DNA of 64,000 nucleotides from Clostridia bacterium (GTDB lineage Bacteria > Bacillota > Clostridia > Christensenellales > Aristaeellaceae): assembly GCA_017937655.1 (NCBI GenBank), contig JAGBDE010000023.1, positions 1-64,000 on the forward strand, given 5' to 3'. Below are positions 25,149-33,468 of this stretch, piece after piece (the stretch's first letter is position 1; every line of letters starts with the position of its first letter). The notes below the pieces were generated by a model, which searched no databases, had not been told where the DNA came from, and saw only the letters and a program-made list of their open reading frames with translations. The position numbers and the translations under genes are program-made.

Positions 25149-25703
25149 TTAGGGGATCACAATGGCCAGGAACTGCACCGGCTCCTCCCCGATGGCCTGC
25201 ATGGCATGGGGCGCCCGGGAATCGTAATACACGCTGTCGCCGGGGTTCAGGATGATGTCATGCTTGCCCACCACCAGACGCAGCTGGCCAGAGAGGATGT
25301 AGTCAAACTCCTGTCCGTCGTGGCTGTTGGTGGCCAGGTTCTTGTTTTCATCGGGCTGGATGGTCACGTACATGGGCTCGATGCGCCGGTTATCAAAATT
25401 ATAGGCCAGGTTGCGGTATACGTATTGGTCGTGGCAGTCAATCTCCGTGCCCTTGCCCTTGCGGGTCACGCTGAGCACGCTGAGACGGGGCGCCTCGCCG
25501 GTGAGAAGTTCCATCATATCGACGTTGAACATCTCCCCCACCTTGACCAGAAAGCTGATGGGCATATCCGCTTCGCCGCTCTCATATTTTTCGTATTCTT
25601 CTACGGGAACGTTCAAAGCCTGGGCCATTTCTTCGACAGTGTAGTCCGAAATTTCTCGTAAATCCAGAATTCTCATGGCGATCTGCTTCACTGTGTCGGA
25701 CAT
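25149..25703 (-). CDS. XRE-family regulator with C-terminal cupin domain
   Basis: A 184-residue protein with an N-terminal helix-turn-helix (LREISDYTVEEMAQALNVPVEEYEKYESG, about 14-45) and a C-terminal cupin_2 barrel (about 110-184: EFDYILSGQLRLVVGKHDIILNPGDSVYYDSRAPHAMQAI). Such regulators sense a small ligand in the cupin. This type is often found upstream of AMP-forming acyl-CoA synthetases, as here, so it probably senses an acyl substrate or acyl-CoA. The ATG at 25703 has AAAGGAGG. A 14-base palindrome lies between promoter and start and is a candidate operator. Confidence 0.92.
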   Translation of the reverse strand: MSDTVKQIAMRILDLREISDYTVEEMAQALNVPVEEYEKYESGEADMPISFLVKVGEMFNVDMMELLTGEAPRLSVLSVTRKGKGTEIDCHDQYVYRNLAYNFDNRRIEPMYVTIQPDENKNLATNSHDGQEFDYILSGQLRLVVGKHDIILNPGDSVYYDSRAPHAMQAIGEEPVQFLAIVIP

Positions 25704-25721
25704 GGGTTGCGCCTCCTTTAT

Positions 25722-25735
25722 GCTGCCTTGGCAGC
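25722..25735. promoter_or_regulatory. Palindrome in the leader of the XRE-cupin operon, candidate operator
   Basis: GCTGCCTTGGCAGC is a 6-bp perfect dyad around TT, located about 14-27 bases after the -10 box and before the ribosome binding site. Confidence 0.5.
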
Positions 25736-25748
25736 CTGATAGACTTTC

Positions 25749-25778
25749 ATTATACAGGATAACCGCCCAAAAGGGCAA
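25749..25778 (-). promoter_or_regulatory. Promoter of the XRE-cupin / acyl-CoA synthetase operon
   Basis: Minus-strand TTGCCC (25778-25773), 18-base spacer, TATAAT (25754-25749). Confidence 0.72.
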
Positions 25779-25810
25779 TAAATATACAGGAAAAAGGCAT
25801 TCAAAAAACC

Positions 25811-25839
25811 ATTCCACCCAGGAAAAATTGTGCTATAAT
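25811..25839 (+). promoter_or_regulatory. Candidate promoter of the polysaccharide deacetylase
   Basis: TATAAT at 25834-25839 with a weak ATTCCA 17 bases upstream. It diverges from the XRE-cupin promoter. Confidence 0.5.
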
Positions 25840-25877
25840 ATGGAAAAACGCGGCCAAGGCCGCAAGGGAGGATAATT

Positions 25878-26723
25878 ATGAAGTTCTATCCGCAGATTTA
25901 CATGCGTTTTCCCGGCGGCAAGGACCGTGCCGTCACCTTCAGCTATGACGACGGCGTGGAGCAGGACGCCCGGCTGATCGACATTCTGAACGAAAACGGC
26001 CTGAAGGCCACCTTCAACCTGTCCAGCAAGCTGTTTGCAGACGAAGGCCAGGTGTGGCCCGAGGGACAGATCCACCGCCGGCTGACTTTGTCCGCCGCCC
26101 AGAAGCTGTATATTGGTTCCGGCCACGAGATCGGCTTCCACGGCTGCATGCACGGCTTTATGGACAGCATGCCCGCCAACCGCCAGGCATACGAGATCAT
26201 CGCTGACCGGGCGCTGCTGGAGCAGCAGTTCGGCGGCTTGGTTCGGGGCGGCGCGTATCCCTTCGGCACCCACAGCAACGAGCTGGTGGAGGCCCTCCGC
26301 GCATCCGGCGTGACCTACTTCCGCACCGTTCACTCCACCCACAATTTCGAGGTGCCCCAGGATTGGCTTCGCCTCAACCCCACCTGCCATCACGACGACG
26401 AAAAGTACCCCGAGCTGGTGGACAAATTCCTGACCACCAAGGTGTGGGCCCGCCCCCTGTTCTTCTACGTATGGGGTCATGCATATGAATTTGAGCAGTT
26501 TGATAACTGGGAACGCTTCGAGGAGCAGGCCAAAAAGCTGGCCAACCAGGAAAACGTGTACTACGCCACCAACATCGAGCTGTATGACTACATCAAGGCC
26601 TTCGAGGGTCTGCGCATCAGCTGCGACGGCGGCCTGATCGAGAATCCCTGGGCCATTCCGGTGTGGTTCTGGGCTGAGGGCAAGACCTACCAGATCAACC
26701 CCGGTGAGCGCATCCAGCTGTAA
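25878..26723 (+). CDS. Polysaccharide deacetylase (NodB-like)
   Basis: A 281-residue carbohydrate esterase family 4 protein. Motif 1 reads AVTFSYDDGVEQD (catalytic and metal Asp), motif 2 reads GFHGCMHGFMD with HxxxH metal ligands, and RGGAYPFGTHS resembles motif 3 (R..YP.G). The metal site therefore looks intact. There is no signal peptide, so a cytoplasmic role on an acetylated sugar or a non-wall substrate is possible; related cytoplasmic proteins exist. The ATG follows AAGGGAGG at 7 bases. A hairpin lies just downstream and it is probably monocistronic. Confidence 0.9.
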   Translation: MKFYPQIYMRFPGGKDRAVTFSYDDGVEQDARLIDILNENGLKATFNLSSKLFADEGQVWPEGQIHRRLTLSAAQKLYIGSGHEIGFHGCMHGFMDSMPANRQAYEIIADRALLEQQFGGLVRGGAYPFGTHSNELVEALRASGVTYFRTVHSTHNFEVPQDWLRLNPTCHHDDEKYPELVDKFLTTKVWARPLFFYVWGHAYEFEQFDNWERFEEQAKKLANQENVYYATNIELYDYIKAFEGLRISCDGGLIENPWAIPVWFWAEGKTYQINPGERIQL

Positions 26724-26732
26724 ATGGCGCAA

Positions 26733-26759
26733 ATACAAAGGCAGAACAGCCTTTTGTAT
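26733..26759 (+). terminator. Hairpin after the deacetylase gene, candidate terminator
   Basis: ATACAAAGGC / GCCTTTTGTAT forms a 10-bp stem with one bulge, 9 bases after the stop. It overlaps the -35 box of the asnA promoter. Confidence 0.6.
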
Positions 26760-26786
26760 GACAAACCCTGCAAAACGTGCTATGAT
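26758..26786 (+). promoter_or_regulatory. Promoter of asnA
   Basis: ATGACA (26758-26763), 17-base spacer, TATGAT (26781-26786): five of six matches in each hexamer. The short leader (about 30 bases) leaves no room for a T-box. Confidence 0.82.
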
Positions 26787-26822
26787 ACACGGGTAATTCT
26801 TTTTTGAAAGAAGGAACCATCC

Positions 26823-27830
26823 ATGAGCAAGACCATTATCCCGGCCGGTTACGAGCCGAAGCTGACCCTTTATGAAACCCAGGCTGCCATCAGCCTGATC
26901 AAGCGCACCTTCCAGGATCATCTTGCCATGGCGCTGAATTTGAAGCGTGTATCCGCCCCCCTGTTCGTGGAAAAGTCCAGCGGCCTCAACGACGACCTGA
27001 GCGGCGTGGAACGTCCCGTCAGTTTTGACATTCCCGCCGCAGGCAAGGACGCCCAGGTGGTGCATTCCCTGGCCAAGTGGAAGCGCATGGCCCTCTACCG
27101 CTACGACGTCCACCCGGGCAAGGGCATCTACACGGACATGAACGCCATCCGCCGGGACGAGGAGCTGGACAATCTCCACTCCATCTACGTGGACCAGTGG
27201 GACTGGGAGCGGGTCATCACCCGGGAAACCCGCACCATCGACACCCTGAAAAGCACCGTGCGGGACATCGTCCAGTGCATCAGCGACGCATCCCTCATCG
27301 TCAACGGCCGATATCCCAAGCTCCGCACCCAGATCAACCCGGAGGTCACCTTCATCACCTCTCAGGAGCTGCTGGATCTCTACCCCGACAAGACCGCCAA
27401 GGAGCGGGAGAACCTTTTCGTCCGCGAGCATCCGGTCACCTTCCTGATGGGCATCGGCCACAAGCTGTCCAACGGCCAGCCCCACGACGGCCGCGCCCCT
27501 GACTACGACGACTGGAACATGAACGGCGACCTGCTCCTGTACAATCCCCTGATGGACAACGCCATCGAGATCAGCTCCATGGGCATCCGTGTGGACAGCG
27601 AGACCATGGACCGCCAGCTGACCCTGGCCGGCTGCGACGACCGCCGGGAACTGCTTTTCCACCGCATGCTGCTGAATGGCGAGCTGCCCCTGACCATCGG
27701 CGGCGGTATCGGCCAGAGCCGCCTGTGCATGCTACTTCTGGGCAAGGCCCACATCGGCGAGGTGCAGTCCTCCATCTGGGATCAGGACACCCACCGTATT
27801 TGTCGGGAAGCTGGGATTACGCTGTTGTAA
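26823..27830 (+). CDS. asnA: Aspartate-ammonia ligase
   Basis: AsnA makes asparagine from aspartate, ammonia and ATP and is related to class II aminoacyl-tRNA synthetases. The 335-residue length is typical. Recognisable blocks are LYETQAAISLIKRTFQDHLAMALNLKRVSAPLFV at the N-terminus, VHSLAKWKRMALYRYDVHPGKGIYTDMNAIRRDE, YVDQWDWERVI, and the C-terminal LPLTIGGGIGQSRLCMLLLGKAHIGEVQSSIW, which is motif 3. The ATG follows GAAGGAA, and a strong terminator lies 70 bases after the stop. Ammonia dependence fits an anaerobic, ammonia-rich habitat. Confidence 0.97.
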   Translation: MSKTIIPAGYEPKLTLYETQAAISLIKRTFQDHLAMALNLKRVSAPLFVEKSSGLNDDLSGVERPVSFDIPAAGKDAQVVHSLAKWKRMALYRYDVHPGKGIYTDMNAIRRDEELDNLHSIYVDQWDWERVITRETRTIDTLKSTVRDIVQCISDASLIVNGRYPKLRTQINPEVTFITSQELLDLYPDKTAKERENLFVREHPVTFLMGIGHKLSNGQPHDGRAPDYDDWNMNGDLLLYNPLMDNAIEISSMGIRVDSETMDRQLTLAGCDDRRELLFHRMLLNGELPLTIGGGIGQSRLCMLLLGKAHIGEVQSSIWDQDTHRICREAGITLL

Positions 27831-27840
27831 GTTTTTTTTG

Positions 27841-27881
27841 TGGGCTCTGCCCACTCCCGGTCGGGGGAATGATTCCCCCGA
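27841..27881. repeat. Palindromic repeat related to that at 22334
   Basis: TGGGC-TCT-GCCCA (27841-27853) is followed by CTCCCGGTCG and then TCGGGGGAA-TGA-TTCCCCCGA (27861-27881). The first 23 bases match 22334-22356 at about 19 positions. No gene lies in 27831-27982. Confidence 0.6.
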
Positions 27882-27900
27882 CACCCCCCACTATTATGCA

Positions 27901-27935
27901 AAAAGAAACGCTCCATTTTGTGGAGCGTTTCTTTT
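27901..27935. terminator. Bidirectional terminator between asnA and nagA
   Basis: AAAAGAAACGCTCCA / TGGAGCGTTTCTTTT, a perfect 15-bp stem with a 5-base loop and T-runs in both directions. Confidence 0.92.
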
Positions 27936-27982
27936 TTGCATTTATGCGCGGGGTGCAGGGGGATCATCCACCTGCCGGGGGT

Positions 27983-29101
27983 TTAGGACAGCGCCCCAAC
28001 CACTCCCACGAAATTCCATTCCCGATCATAACGCACAAGAACGGCCGGTGCGCCGGGGCAGATCTCGCCGTAGTCGGTCAGGCCCAGGCTTTCCGCCGGA
28101 GTGCGGCTAGTCATTCGGCACGCGTCCTCGGGGGCGATGCCATAGCGGACAAGGTTGGTGAAGGCACGGGCCATGGTGAGGGTGCTGCCCGCCAGCGTGC
28201 CGTCTGCCAGGCGAACGACGCCGCCTGTGACCTCCACCGGCTGGCCGCCCAGCTGGTAGGTGCCGTCGGGCATGCCTGCGGCTTCCGTGGCGTCGGTGAT
28301 GGCGATGGCGCGGGCTGCGCCCTTGCAGCGGCAGATCAGACGAACCACGTCCGGGTGAAGATGTACCCCGTCGGCGATGAACTCGCAGTAGATGCGGTCG
28401 TCCACGAGAGCTGCGCCGGGCACGCCGGGCTCCCGATGGCCCAGGGGCGACTGGGCGTTGAACAGGTGCGTCGCGCTGGTAAGGCCTGCATCCACCGAGG
28501 CGCGAAACTGGCCGGCGGTGGCATGGGTGTGGCCTGCGCTGACCACGATGCCCCGGCCGGTCAGATAACGGATCAGGTCGTCCGCACCGGGCAGTTCCGG
28601 GGCCAGCGTGACCTTCTTTACCACGGATTCATAGTCGCCGGTGAATTTGCGCCAGTTGTCCAGGGTGGGTCGGCAGAAAAACTCCGACCGCTGGGCACCG
28701 GCCTTGTCAGGGGACAGGAACGGCGCTTCCATGTGGGCGCCCAGCACCGCTGCGCCGTCCGGCTCAGAGCGTTCCATCACCGCCTGGATGCCGCAAAGGG
28801 CGCGGATGGTGCTTTCTTCATCCTGGCTCATGGTGGTGGGAAGAAACGCGGCCACGCCCATCTTTTTCAGCTCCCGGCTCATGTGCCGCACCGCATCTTC
28901 GCCCTGCATCATGTCCATGTCCATGAAGGCGTGGATGTGCACGTCCACAAAGCCGGGCAGCAGATAGTCGCCGCCAAGGTCAAGGGCCGGGCCGGCAGGA
29001 AGGTCGCCCCCAATCTGGGCGATTCTCCCGCCAGAAATATGCAGGCTGGTTCCCGGGCAGAAACGTCCGTCCAGAAACGCGGTGGCGTTTTTCACAAGCA
29101 T
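27983..29101 (-). CDS. nagA: N-acetylglucosamine-6-phosphate deacetylase
   Basis: NagA hydrolyses GlcNAc-6-phosphate to glucosamine-6-phosphate and acetate in amino-sugar and peptidoglycan recycling. The 372-residue amidohydrolase shows LLPGFVDVHIHAF (metal His pair position), GAHMEAPFLSP with the metal Glu in place of the usual HLEGPF, VVSAGHTHATAGQF, ATHLFNAQSPLGHREPG, EFIADGVHLHPDVV and the catalytic Asp in AIAITDATEAAGMPDG. It starts 24 bases after potD, so it appears to be the last gene of the ArsR-pot operon, which is unusual. nagB is not in the window. Confidence 0.95.
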   Translation of the reverse strand: MLVKNATAFLDGRFCPGTSLHISGGRIAQIGGDLPAGPALDLGGDYLLPGFVDVHIHAFMDMDMMQGEDAVRHMSRELKKMGVAAFLPTTMSQDEESTIRALCGIQAVMERSEPDGAAVLGAHMEAPFLSPDKAGAQRSEFFCRPTLDNWRKFTGDYESVVKKVTLAPELPGADDLIRYLTGRGIVVSAGHTHATAGQFRASVDAGLTSATHLFNAQSPLGHREPGVPGAALVDDRIYCEFIADGVHLHPDVVRLICRCKGAARAIAITDATEAAGMPDGTYQLGGQPVEVTGGVVRLADGTLAGSTLTMARAFTNLVRYGIAPEDACRMTSRTPAESLGLTDYGEICPGAPAVLVRYDREWNFVGVVGALS

Positions 29102-29125
29102 GGCGCGTTCTTCTTTCCCTTGATT

Positions 29126-30175
29126 TTACTGCAATTTGAAGGCAGTGTAGATATCGGTGTAGAGGGTTTCCGCTTCGCCGATGTTCTGGACGATCTCAGA
29201 GCCTTCCATGCTTTCGGCGGGGATGTTCACGGCGGGGTTGGCCCAGTAGTAGTCGGAGAGGAATTCCTCAGCGGCCTTGTTGACGTTGGTGTAGCCCTGG
29301 TACTCGGCGTTGTGGGCGGCCACTTCGGGGCGCATGAGGTAGTCCAGGAACAGGTGGGCGTTGTCCACGTTCTGGCTGGCAGAGGTCAGCACAAAGCCGT
29401 CCACGCCAAAGCCCAGGCCTTCGCTGGGGTACACCACCTGGATGTCCGGGTTCTCCTGCAGCAGCAGGGAGGCAAAGGAAGCGTAGATCAGGCCCACGCT
29501 GGCTTCGCCGCCGGAAAGGGCGGTGTAGGACTCGTTATCGCCAAAGGTGAGGATGTTGGGGTACAGCTGCATCAGCTTGTCCTTGGCCTCAGCCAGGATG
29601 GCGGGGTCAGTCTCGTTCATGCCATAGCCCATGGATTTCAGGGTCAGACCGATGATAACACGGCTTAAATCCAGAGTGGCCACGCTGCCGCGCAGTTCCT
29701 CGCTCCACAGGTCGGCGTAGCTGGTGACCTCGATGGGGCACAGGGCCTTGTTGACCACAATCAGCACGCAGCCGGACACGTAGGGCACCACGTACTCGTT
29801 GGCGGGATCATAGAACTGGCCCAGGTAGATGGGGTTCAGGTTGGCGTAGTTGGGCAGCTTGGACATGTCCAGCTTCTGCAAAAGGCCTTCCTGACGCAGA
29901 ATGTCCAGGGAATAATCGGAGGACAGGATCAGGTCGTAGCCTTCGCCGCCGGACTGCTGCACTTTCAGGAGCATTTCGTCGATGGAGGACATGGGAGACC
30001 AGATCACGTCGATGCCGGTTTCCTGCTCAAAGGCGTTGATGGTGTCTTCATCCACATAGCCTTCCCAGCTGATGATGTTCAGGGTCTTGGCTTCGTCGGC
30101 CAGGCCGAGAGTGGACAGAGCGACGATAAGCATTGCCATCAGCAGGGCCACCAGAGAGAGAATGTTCTTTTTCAT
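29126..30175 (-). CDS. potD: Spermidine/putrescine ABC transporter substrate-binding protein
   Basis: A 349-residue periplasmic-type binding protein with a signal peptide (KKNILSLVALLMAMLIVALSTLGLADEA). The usual lipobox cysteine is absent, so it would be released or held by an uncleaved anchor. PotD features include LNIISWEGYVDEDTINAFEQETGIDV, DLILSSDYSLDILRQEGLLQKLDMSKLPNYANL, VPYVSGCVLIVVNK and VDGFVLTSASQNVDNAHLFLDYLM. The ATG at 30175 follows AAGGAGG; the 97-codon upstream extension overlaps potC and is not real. It is fourth in the pot operon. Confidence 0.94.
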   Translation of the reverse strand: MKKNILSLVALLMAMLIVALSTLGLADEAKTLNIISWEGYVDEDTINAFEQETGIDVIWSPMSSIDEMLLKVQQSGGEGYDLILSSDYSLDILRQEGLLQKLDMSKLPNYANLNPIYLGQFYDPANEYVVPYVSGCVLIVVNKALCPIEVTSYADLWSEELRGSVATLDLSRVIIGLTLKSMGYGMNETDPAILAEAKDKLMQLYPNILTFGDNESYTALSGGEASVGLIYASFASLLLQENPDIQVVYPSEGLGFGVDGFVLTSASQNVDNAHLFLDYLMRPEVAAHNAEYQGYTNVNKAAEEFLSDYYWANPAVNIPAESMEGSEIVQNIGEAETLYTDIYTAFKLQ

Positions 30176-30207
30176 TGTGTTTCCTCCTTGAATTTGTTGA
30201 ATATGCC

Positions 30208-31035
30208 TTATGCTTTTTGCAGCATTCGTTCCTTTTTGGCCCGGACGGCCTGCAGGTACTGGTTCATGGCCACCAGCAGGAAAACCGCCAGGATCATCAG
30301 CGTGCAGAGGGCGTTGACCCGGAGGCTGACGCCGGTTTTCACGCTGGAGTAAATCTTGAGGGGCAGCGTGCCCTCCCCCACGCCGTAAACGAAGAAGCTG
30401 ATCACAAAATCGTCCATGGACATGGCGAAGGCCAGGAATGCGCCGCTCAGGATGGCAGGCGCGCACAGGGGCAGGGTGATGTCCCGCAGGATGCGCCGCT
30501 GGGTAGCGCCCAGGTCACGGGCCGCATCGAAGAGGGCGGTGTCCATGCTGACCATGCGGCTCTTGACGGACAGGAAAACGTAGGGAATGCAGAAGGTGGT
30601 GTGGGCCAGCACCAGGCGGATGGTATTGCCCTTGATGCCCAGCGCGTCGAAGATGACCATGAAGGCCAGGCCCAGAATGATTTCCGGGATCATGATGGGA
30701 AGGATGGCGATGGACTCCATCAGGTTGTCGCCCCGGGAACCTTTGCCGCTGCGGAGGGTGGCCTGTACCATGCCCACCGCGCCCAGAGTGCCGATGACCA
30801 CGGAACTCAGCACCGACCACAGGGCCACTTGCAGGCTGAGCACCAGCGCGCTGCCGTAGCCGCCCTTGCCGGCGAACAGCTCTTCGTACCAGCGGGTGGT
30901 CCAGCCGGTAAACTGGAGGGGGATGCGGGCGGGGTTATCGTTAAAGGAATAGACGATGACCACCACAATGGGCAGGTACAAAAACAGGAGCACCAGGGTC
31001 AAAAACAGGGTGGAACCAATGCGTTTCTTTTTCAT
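30208..31035 (-). CDS. potC: Spermidine/putrescine ABC transporter permease PotC
   Basis: A 275-residue membrane protein with six helices, starting with a basic N-terminus and TLFLTLVLLFLYLPIVVVIVYSF. The cytoplasmic EAA loop reads LFDAARDLGATQRRILRDITLPL, which contacts the ATPase. It pairs with PotB to form the channel. The ATG at 31035 follows AAGGAGGG; it starts 12 bases after potB ends and lies 32 bases before potD. Confidence 0.94.
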   Translation of the reverse strand: MKKKRIGSTLFLTLVLLFLYLPIVVVIVYSFNDNPARIPLQFTGWTTRWYEELFAGKGGYGSALVLSLQVALWSVLSSVVIGTLGAVGMVQATLRSGKGSRGDNLMESIAILPIMIPEIILGLAFMVIFDALGIKGNTIRLVLAHTTFCIPYVFLSVKSRMVSMDTALFDAARDLGATQRRILRDITLPLCAPAILSGAFLAFAMSMDDFVISFFVYGVGEGTLPLKIYSSVKTGVSLRVNALCTLMILAVFLLVAMNQYLQAVRAKKERMLQKA

Positions 31036-31047
31036 GTTCCGCCCTCC

Positions 31048-31908
31048 TTAAAACATGCTCAGCTGGCCGGAGCTGCCGCCCACCTTGCGATACAGGGCGA
31101 TGACCGCTCCCGTCACCAGCAGCATCAGCGCGCTCAGGGCCGACGCCATGGGCAGATCCCGGCTGTTGATCAGGTTCTGGATCAGGTTGCCGGTGAGCAA
31201 AGTCTTTCCTCCGCCCAACATGTCGTTGAGGAAAAACAGGCCCATGGAGGGGATGAACACCAGCACACAGCCCGCCATCAGGCCGGGCAAAGTCAGGGGC
31301 ACGGTGATGGTGAAGAAGGCTTTCAGCGGGCCTGCACCCAGATCCCGGGCGGCTTCCACCACGGAATAATCCAGCTTTTCCACGGCGTTGGAGCTTGGCA
31401 TAATCATCAGCGGCAGAAGGGCGTACACCATGCCCAGGAACACCGCGCCTTCGGTGTTGAGCAGCTTGAGGGGTTTCTCAATCAGCCCCAGGTTCTGCAA
31501 AAAGGTATTGAGGGGGCCGTTGCCCATGAGCAAAATCCGCCAGCCGAAGATACGGATCAGCGAGTTGGTCCAGAAGGGCACGATGAGCAGCATCAAAACC
31601 ACGGTGCGGGCGCCGGGCTTGAGCCGGGCCATCAGGTAACCAAAGGGATAGCCGATGCTGAGGCACAGCACGGTGGTCAGGGCCGCCAGCTTCAAGCTGT
31701 TGAGCAGCACCTTCAGGTACTGGGGCTCCCTCAGCCGGGCGTAATTGGCCAGCGTGAACAGTCCGTCCACACCGATCAGCTCGCCCCGGCCCATGAAGCT
31801 CAGGCCGATCACATACGTCAGGCTCACAAACACAAACACCAGCGTCCACAGGTACATGGGCAGCTTGAGAAAGCGGAAAAAGCGGCTGTCTTTCTTGTCG
31901 GTCGTCAC
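31048..31908 (-). CDS. potB: Spermidine/putrescine ABC transporter permease PotB
   Basis: A 286-residue permease with six membrane helices and the EAA loop YSVVEAARDLGAGPLKAFFTITVPL. The start is GTG at 31908, directly after the potA stop codon, with GGAGG 8 bases upstream inside potA, which implies tight coupling. PotB and PotC form the heterodimeric channel for polyamine import. Confidence 0.94.
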   Translation of the reverse strand: MTTDKKDSRFFRFLKLPMYLWTLVFVFVSLTYVIGLSFMGRGELIGVDGLFTLANYARLREPQYLKVLLNSLKLAALTTVLCLSIGYPFGYLMARLKPGARTVVLMLLIVPFWTNSLIRIFGWRILLMGNGPLNTFLQNLGLIEKPLKLLNTEGAVFLGMVYALLPLMIMPSSNAVEKLDYSVVEAARDLGAGPLKAFFTITVPLTLPGLMAGCVLVFIPSMGLFFLNDMLGGGKTLLTGNLIQNLINSRDLPMASALSALMLLVTGAVIALYRKVGGSSGQLSMF

Positions 31909-33009
31909 TTACTGCGCCTCCTCCGCCGGGTTGTCCGGCACTACGGGCGCGTGGCGGATGCTCCAGCCCACATGCACCTTATCGCCGATCTGGTAGCTAT
32001 CCAGCTCCGAGGACTGGGACATGACGCGGATGTCCAGGGTATCGCCCAGGCGGATGTGGGTATGCTGCATGCCGCCGGAGTACTCCTTGTCCAGGATCAG
32101 GCCCTGCAAATCCAGGCCGTGCTGGGGCTCGCTGCCGTAGCGCACCCGCTGGGGGCGGAGGCACAGTACCACCTTGTCCCCGGGATGATATTCCTTCTCC
32201 GCGTAGGCCGGCAGGCTGACGCCCTCGGAAAGGATGGTCATCTGGCCGTCCTCCCCCACCTTATCCACCACGCCGTGGATCAGGTTGCTCTGGCCGATGA
32301 ACCCGGCGGCGAACAGGGTGGCCGGATGCTCATAGACCTCTTCCGGCGTGCCGATCTGCTCCACCCTGCCCTCCCGCATAATGACGATGCGGCTGGACAT
32401 GTTCAGGGCTTCCTCCTGGTCGTGGGTGATGTAAATGAAGGTGATGCCCAGCTGCTTTTGCAGGCGTTTCAGTTCCTGCTGCATCTGCTGGCGCAGTTTG
32501 AGGTCCAGGGCGCCCAGGGGTTCGTCCAGCAGGAGGACTTTGGGCCGGAGCACCACCGCCCGGGCGATGGCCACCCGTTGACGCTGCCCGCCGCTGAGCT
32601 GAGAGGGCATGCGCTTTTCGTAGCCGGTCAGCTGCACCAGCTGGAGGGCTTCCATGACCCGCTGCTGGATTTCCGCCTTGGGTACTTTCTTGATTTTTAA
32701 CCCATAGGCCACGTTTTGAAACACGTTCATATGGGGAAACAGCGCGTAGCTCTGGAACACGGTATTCAGGTTCCGCTTTTCCGGCGGGAGCTTGGTCACG
32801 TCGGCCCCGTCCAGATACACCCGGCCTTCCGTGGCGTCCTCCAGGCCGGCAATGATCCGCAATGTGGTGGTTTTTCCGCAGCCGGAGGGGCCCAGCAAAG
32901 TCAGGAACTCGCCTGCGTCCACGTCCAGGCTCAGGCTGTGCAGCACCATTCCCTGGCCGTAATCCTTGCTCAGGTTTTCCAGGCGCAGAAAGGGCGTTTG
33001 CTCACTCAT
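31909..33009 (-). CDS. potA: Spermidine/putrescine ABC transporter ATP-binding protein
   Basis: A 366-residue ATPase. Walker A is [20 protein letters not shown], the signature is [16 protein letters not shown], Walker B is [14 protein letters not shown] and the switch His is in [16 protein letters not shown]. The C-terminal ~120 residues form the TOBE/OB regulatory domain ([25 protein letters not shown]). The ATG overlaps the arsR stop by 8 bases and has AAAGGAG within arsR. With PotB, PotC and PotD it makes a complete importer. Confidence 0.96.
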   Translation of the reverse strand: MSEQTPFLRLENLSKDYGQGMVLHSLSLDVDAGEFLTLLGPSGCGKTTTLRIIAGLEDATEGRVYLDGADVTKLPPEKRNLNTVFQSYALFPHMNVFQNVAYGLKIKKVPKAEIQQRVMEALQLVQLTGYEKRMPSQLSGGQRQRVAIARAVVLRPKVLLLDEPLGALDLKLRQQMQQELKRLQKQLGITFIYITHDQEEALNMSSRIVIMREGRVEQIGTPEEVYEHPATLFAAGFIGQSNLIHGVVDKVGEDGQMTILSEGVSLPAYAEKEYHPGDKVVLCLRPQRVRYGSEPQHGLDLQGLILDKEYSGGMQHTHIRLGDTLDIRVMSQSSELDSYQIGDKVHVGWSIRHAPVVPDNPAEEAQ

Positions 33010-33298
33010 GGCATTCTCCTTTGGCCGAGTTGCAAAGGGCGCTGAGCAGCACCTGCACTCCTGGCCAGATCTCTTTATTGACGGAATAAACGGAGCAGCA
33101 TCCCTCCCGGCGGCAATGCACCAGCCCGGAGTCTACCAACTGCTTCATGTGATAGCTGATGGTTGGCTGGGTGCAGTCAAAGGCCCGGTTGATCTCGCAG
33201 CCGTTCAGCTCCTGCTCAGAAAGCATCTGGATGATACGCAGGCGGGTCTCGTCGCAAAGCACTTTCAAAATGGGGATAGAGGATTTAATACAGTCCAT
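33002..33298 (-). CDS. ArsR-family regulator leading the pot operon
   Basis: A 98-residue winged-helix repressor: [61 protein letters not shown]. The alpha-3 region carries Cys in NGCEIN and FDC where metal sensors place ligands, and further Cys occur in CRREGCC and at the C-terminus ([10 protein letters not shown]). Eight cysteines in 98 residues suggest a metal or thiol sensor, yet it heads a polyamine import operon. The ATG at 33298 is 22 bases from a dyad that may be its operator, so autoregulation is likely. Confidence 0.9.
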   Translation of the reverse strand: MDCIKSSIPILKVLCDETRLRIIQMLSEQELNGCEINRAFDCTQPTISYHMKQLVDSGLVHCRREGCCSVYSVNKEIWPGVQVLLSALCNSAKGECHE

Positions 33299-33319
33299 GT
33301 CCGTTCTCCTTCCTTGCGT

Positions 33320-33337
33320 TATAGAGAATTTTCTATA
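33320..33337. promoter_or_regulatory. Dyad TATAGA-N6-TCTATA, candidate ArsR operator
   Basis: The perfect 6-bp arms lie 11-28 bases downstream of the -10 box of the arsR-pot promoter and 22 bases before the arsR start. ArsR-type repressors usually bind AT-rich 12-2-12-like dyads at such positions. Confidence 0.6.
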
Positions 33338-33347
33338 TCAGTAATAG

Positions 33348-33375
33348 TTTATACTGTTGGGGGATGGTTTGTCAA
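33348..33375 (-). promoter_or_regulatory. Promoter of the arsR-potABCD-nagA operon
   Basis: Minus-strand TTGACA (33375-33370), 16-base spacer, TATAAA (33353-33348). Confidence 0.82.
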
Positions 33376-33417
33376 TAGCCAGGCAATTTGTTTCAAAAAC
33401 TGTTACTTTTCGCACAT

Positions 33418-33446
33418 TTGACATTGATCCTTATGCGGTGTACCAT
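33418..33446 (+). promoter_or_regulatory. Promoter of the chromate transporter pair
   Basis: TTGACA (33418-33423), 17-base spacer, TACCAT (33441-33446). It diverges from the pot operon. Confidence 0.75.
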
Positions 33447-33468
33447 TAGCAGGAAAGGAGGCTGCAGC

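Noticed and set aside
30133-32700. Plus-strand open frame of 855 codons opposite potABC
   Set aside because: His/Gln/Gly-rich shadow product; the pot genes on the other strand have full motifs and ribosome sites.
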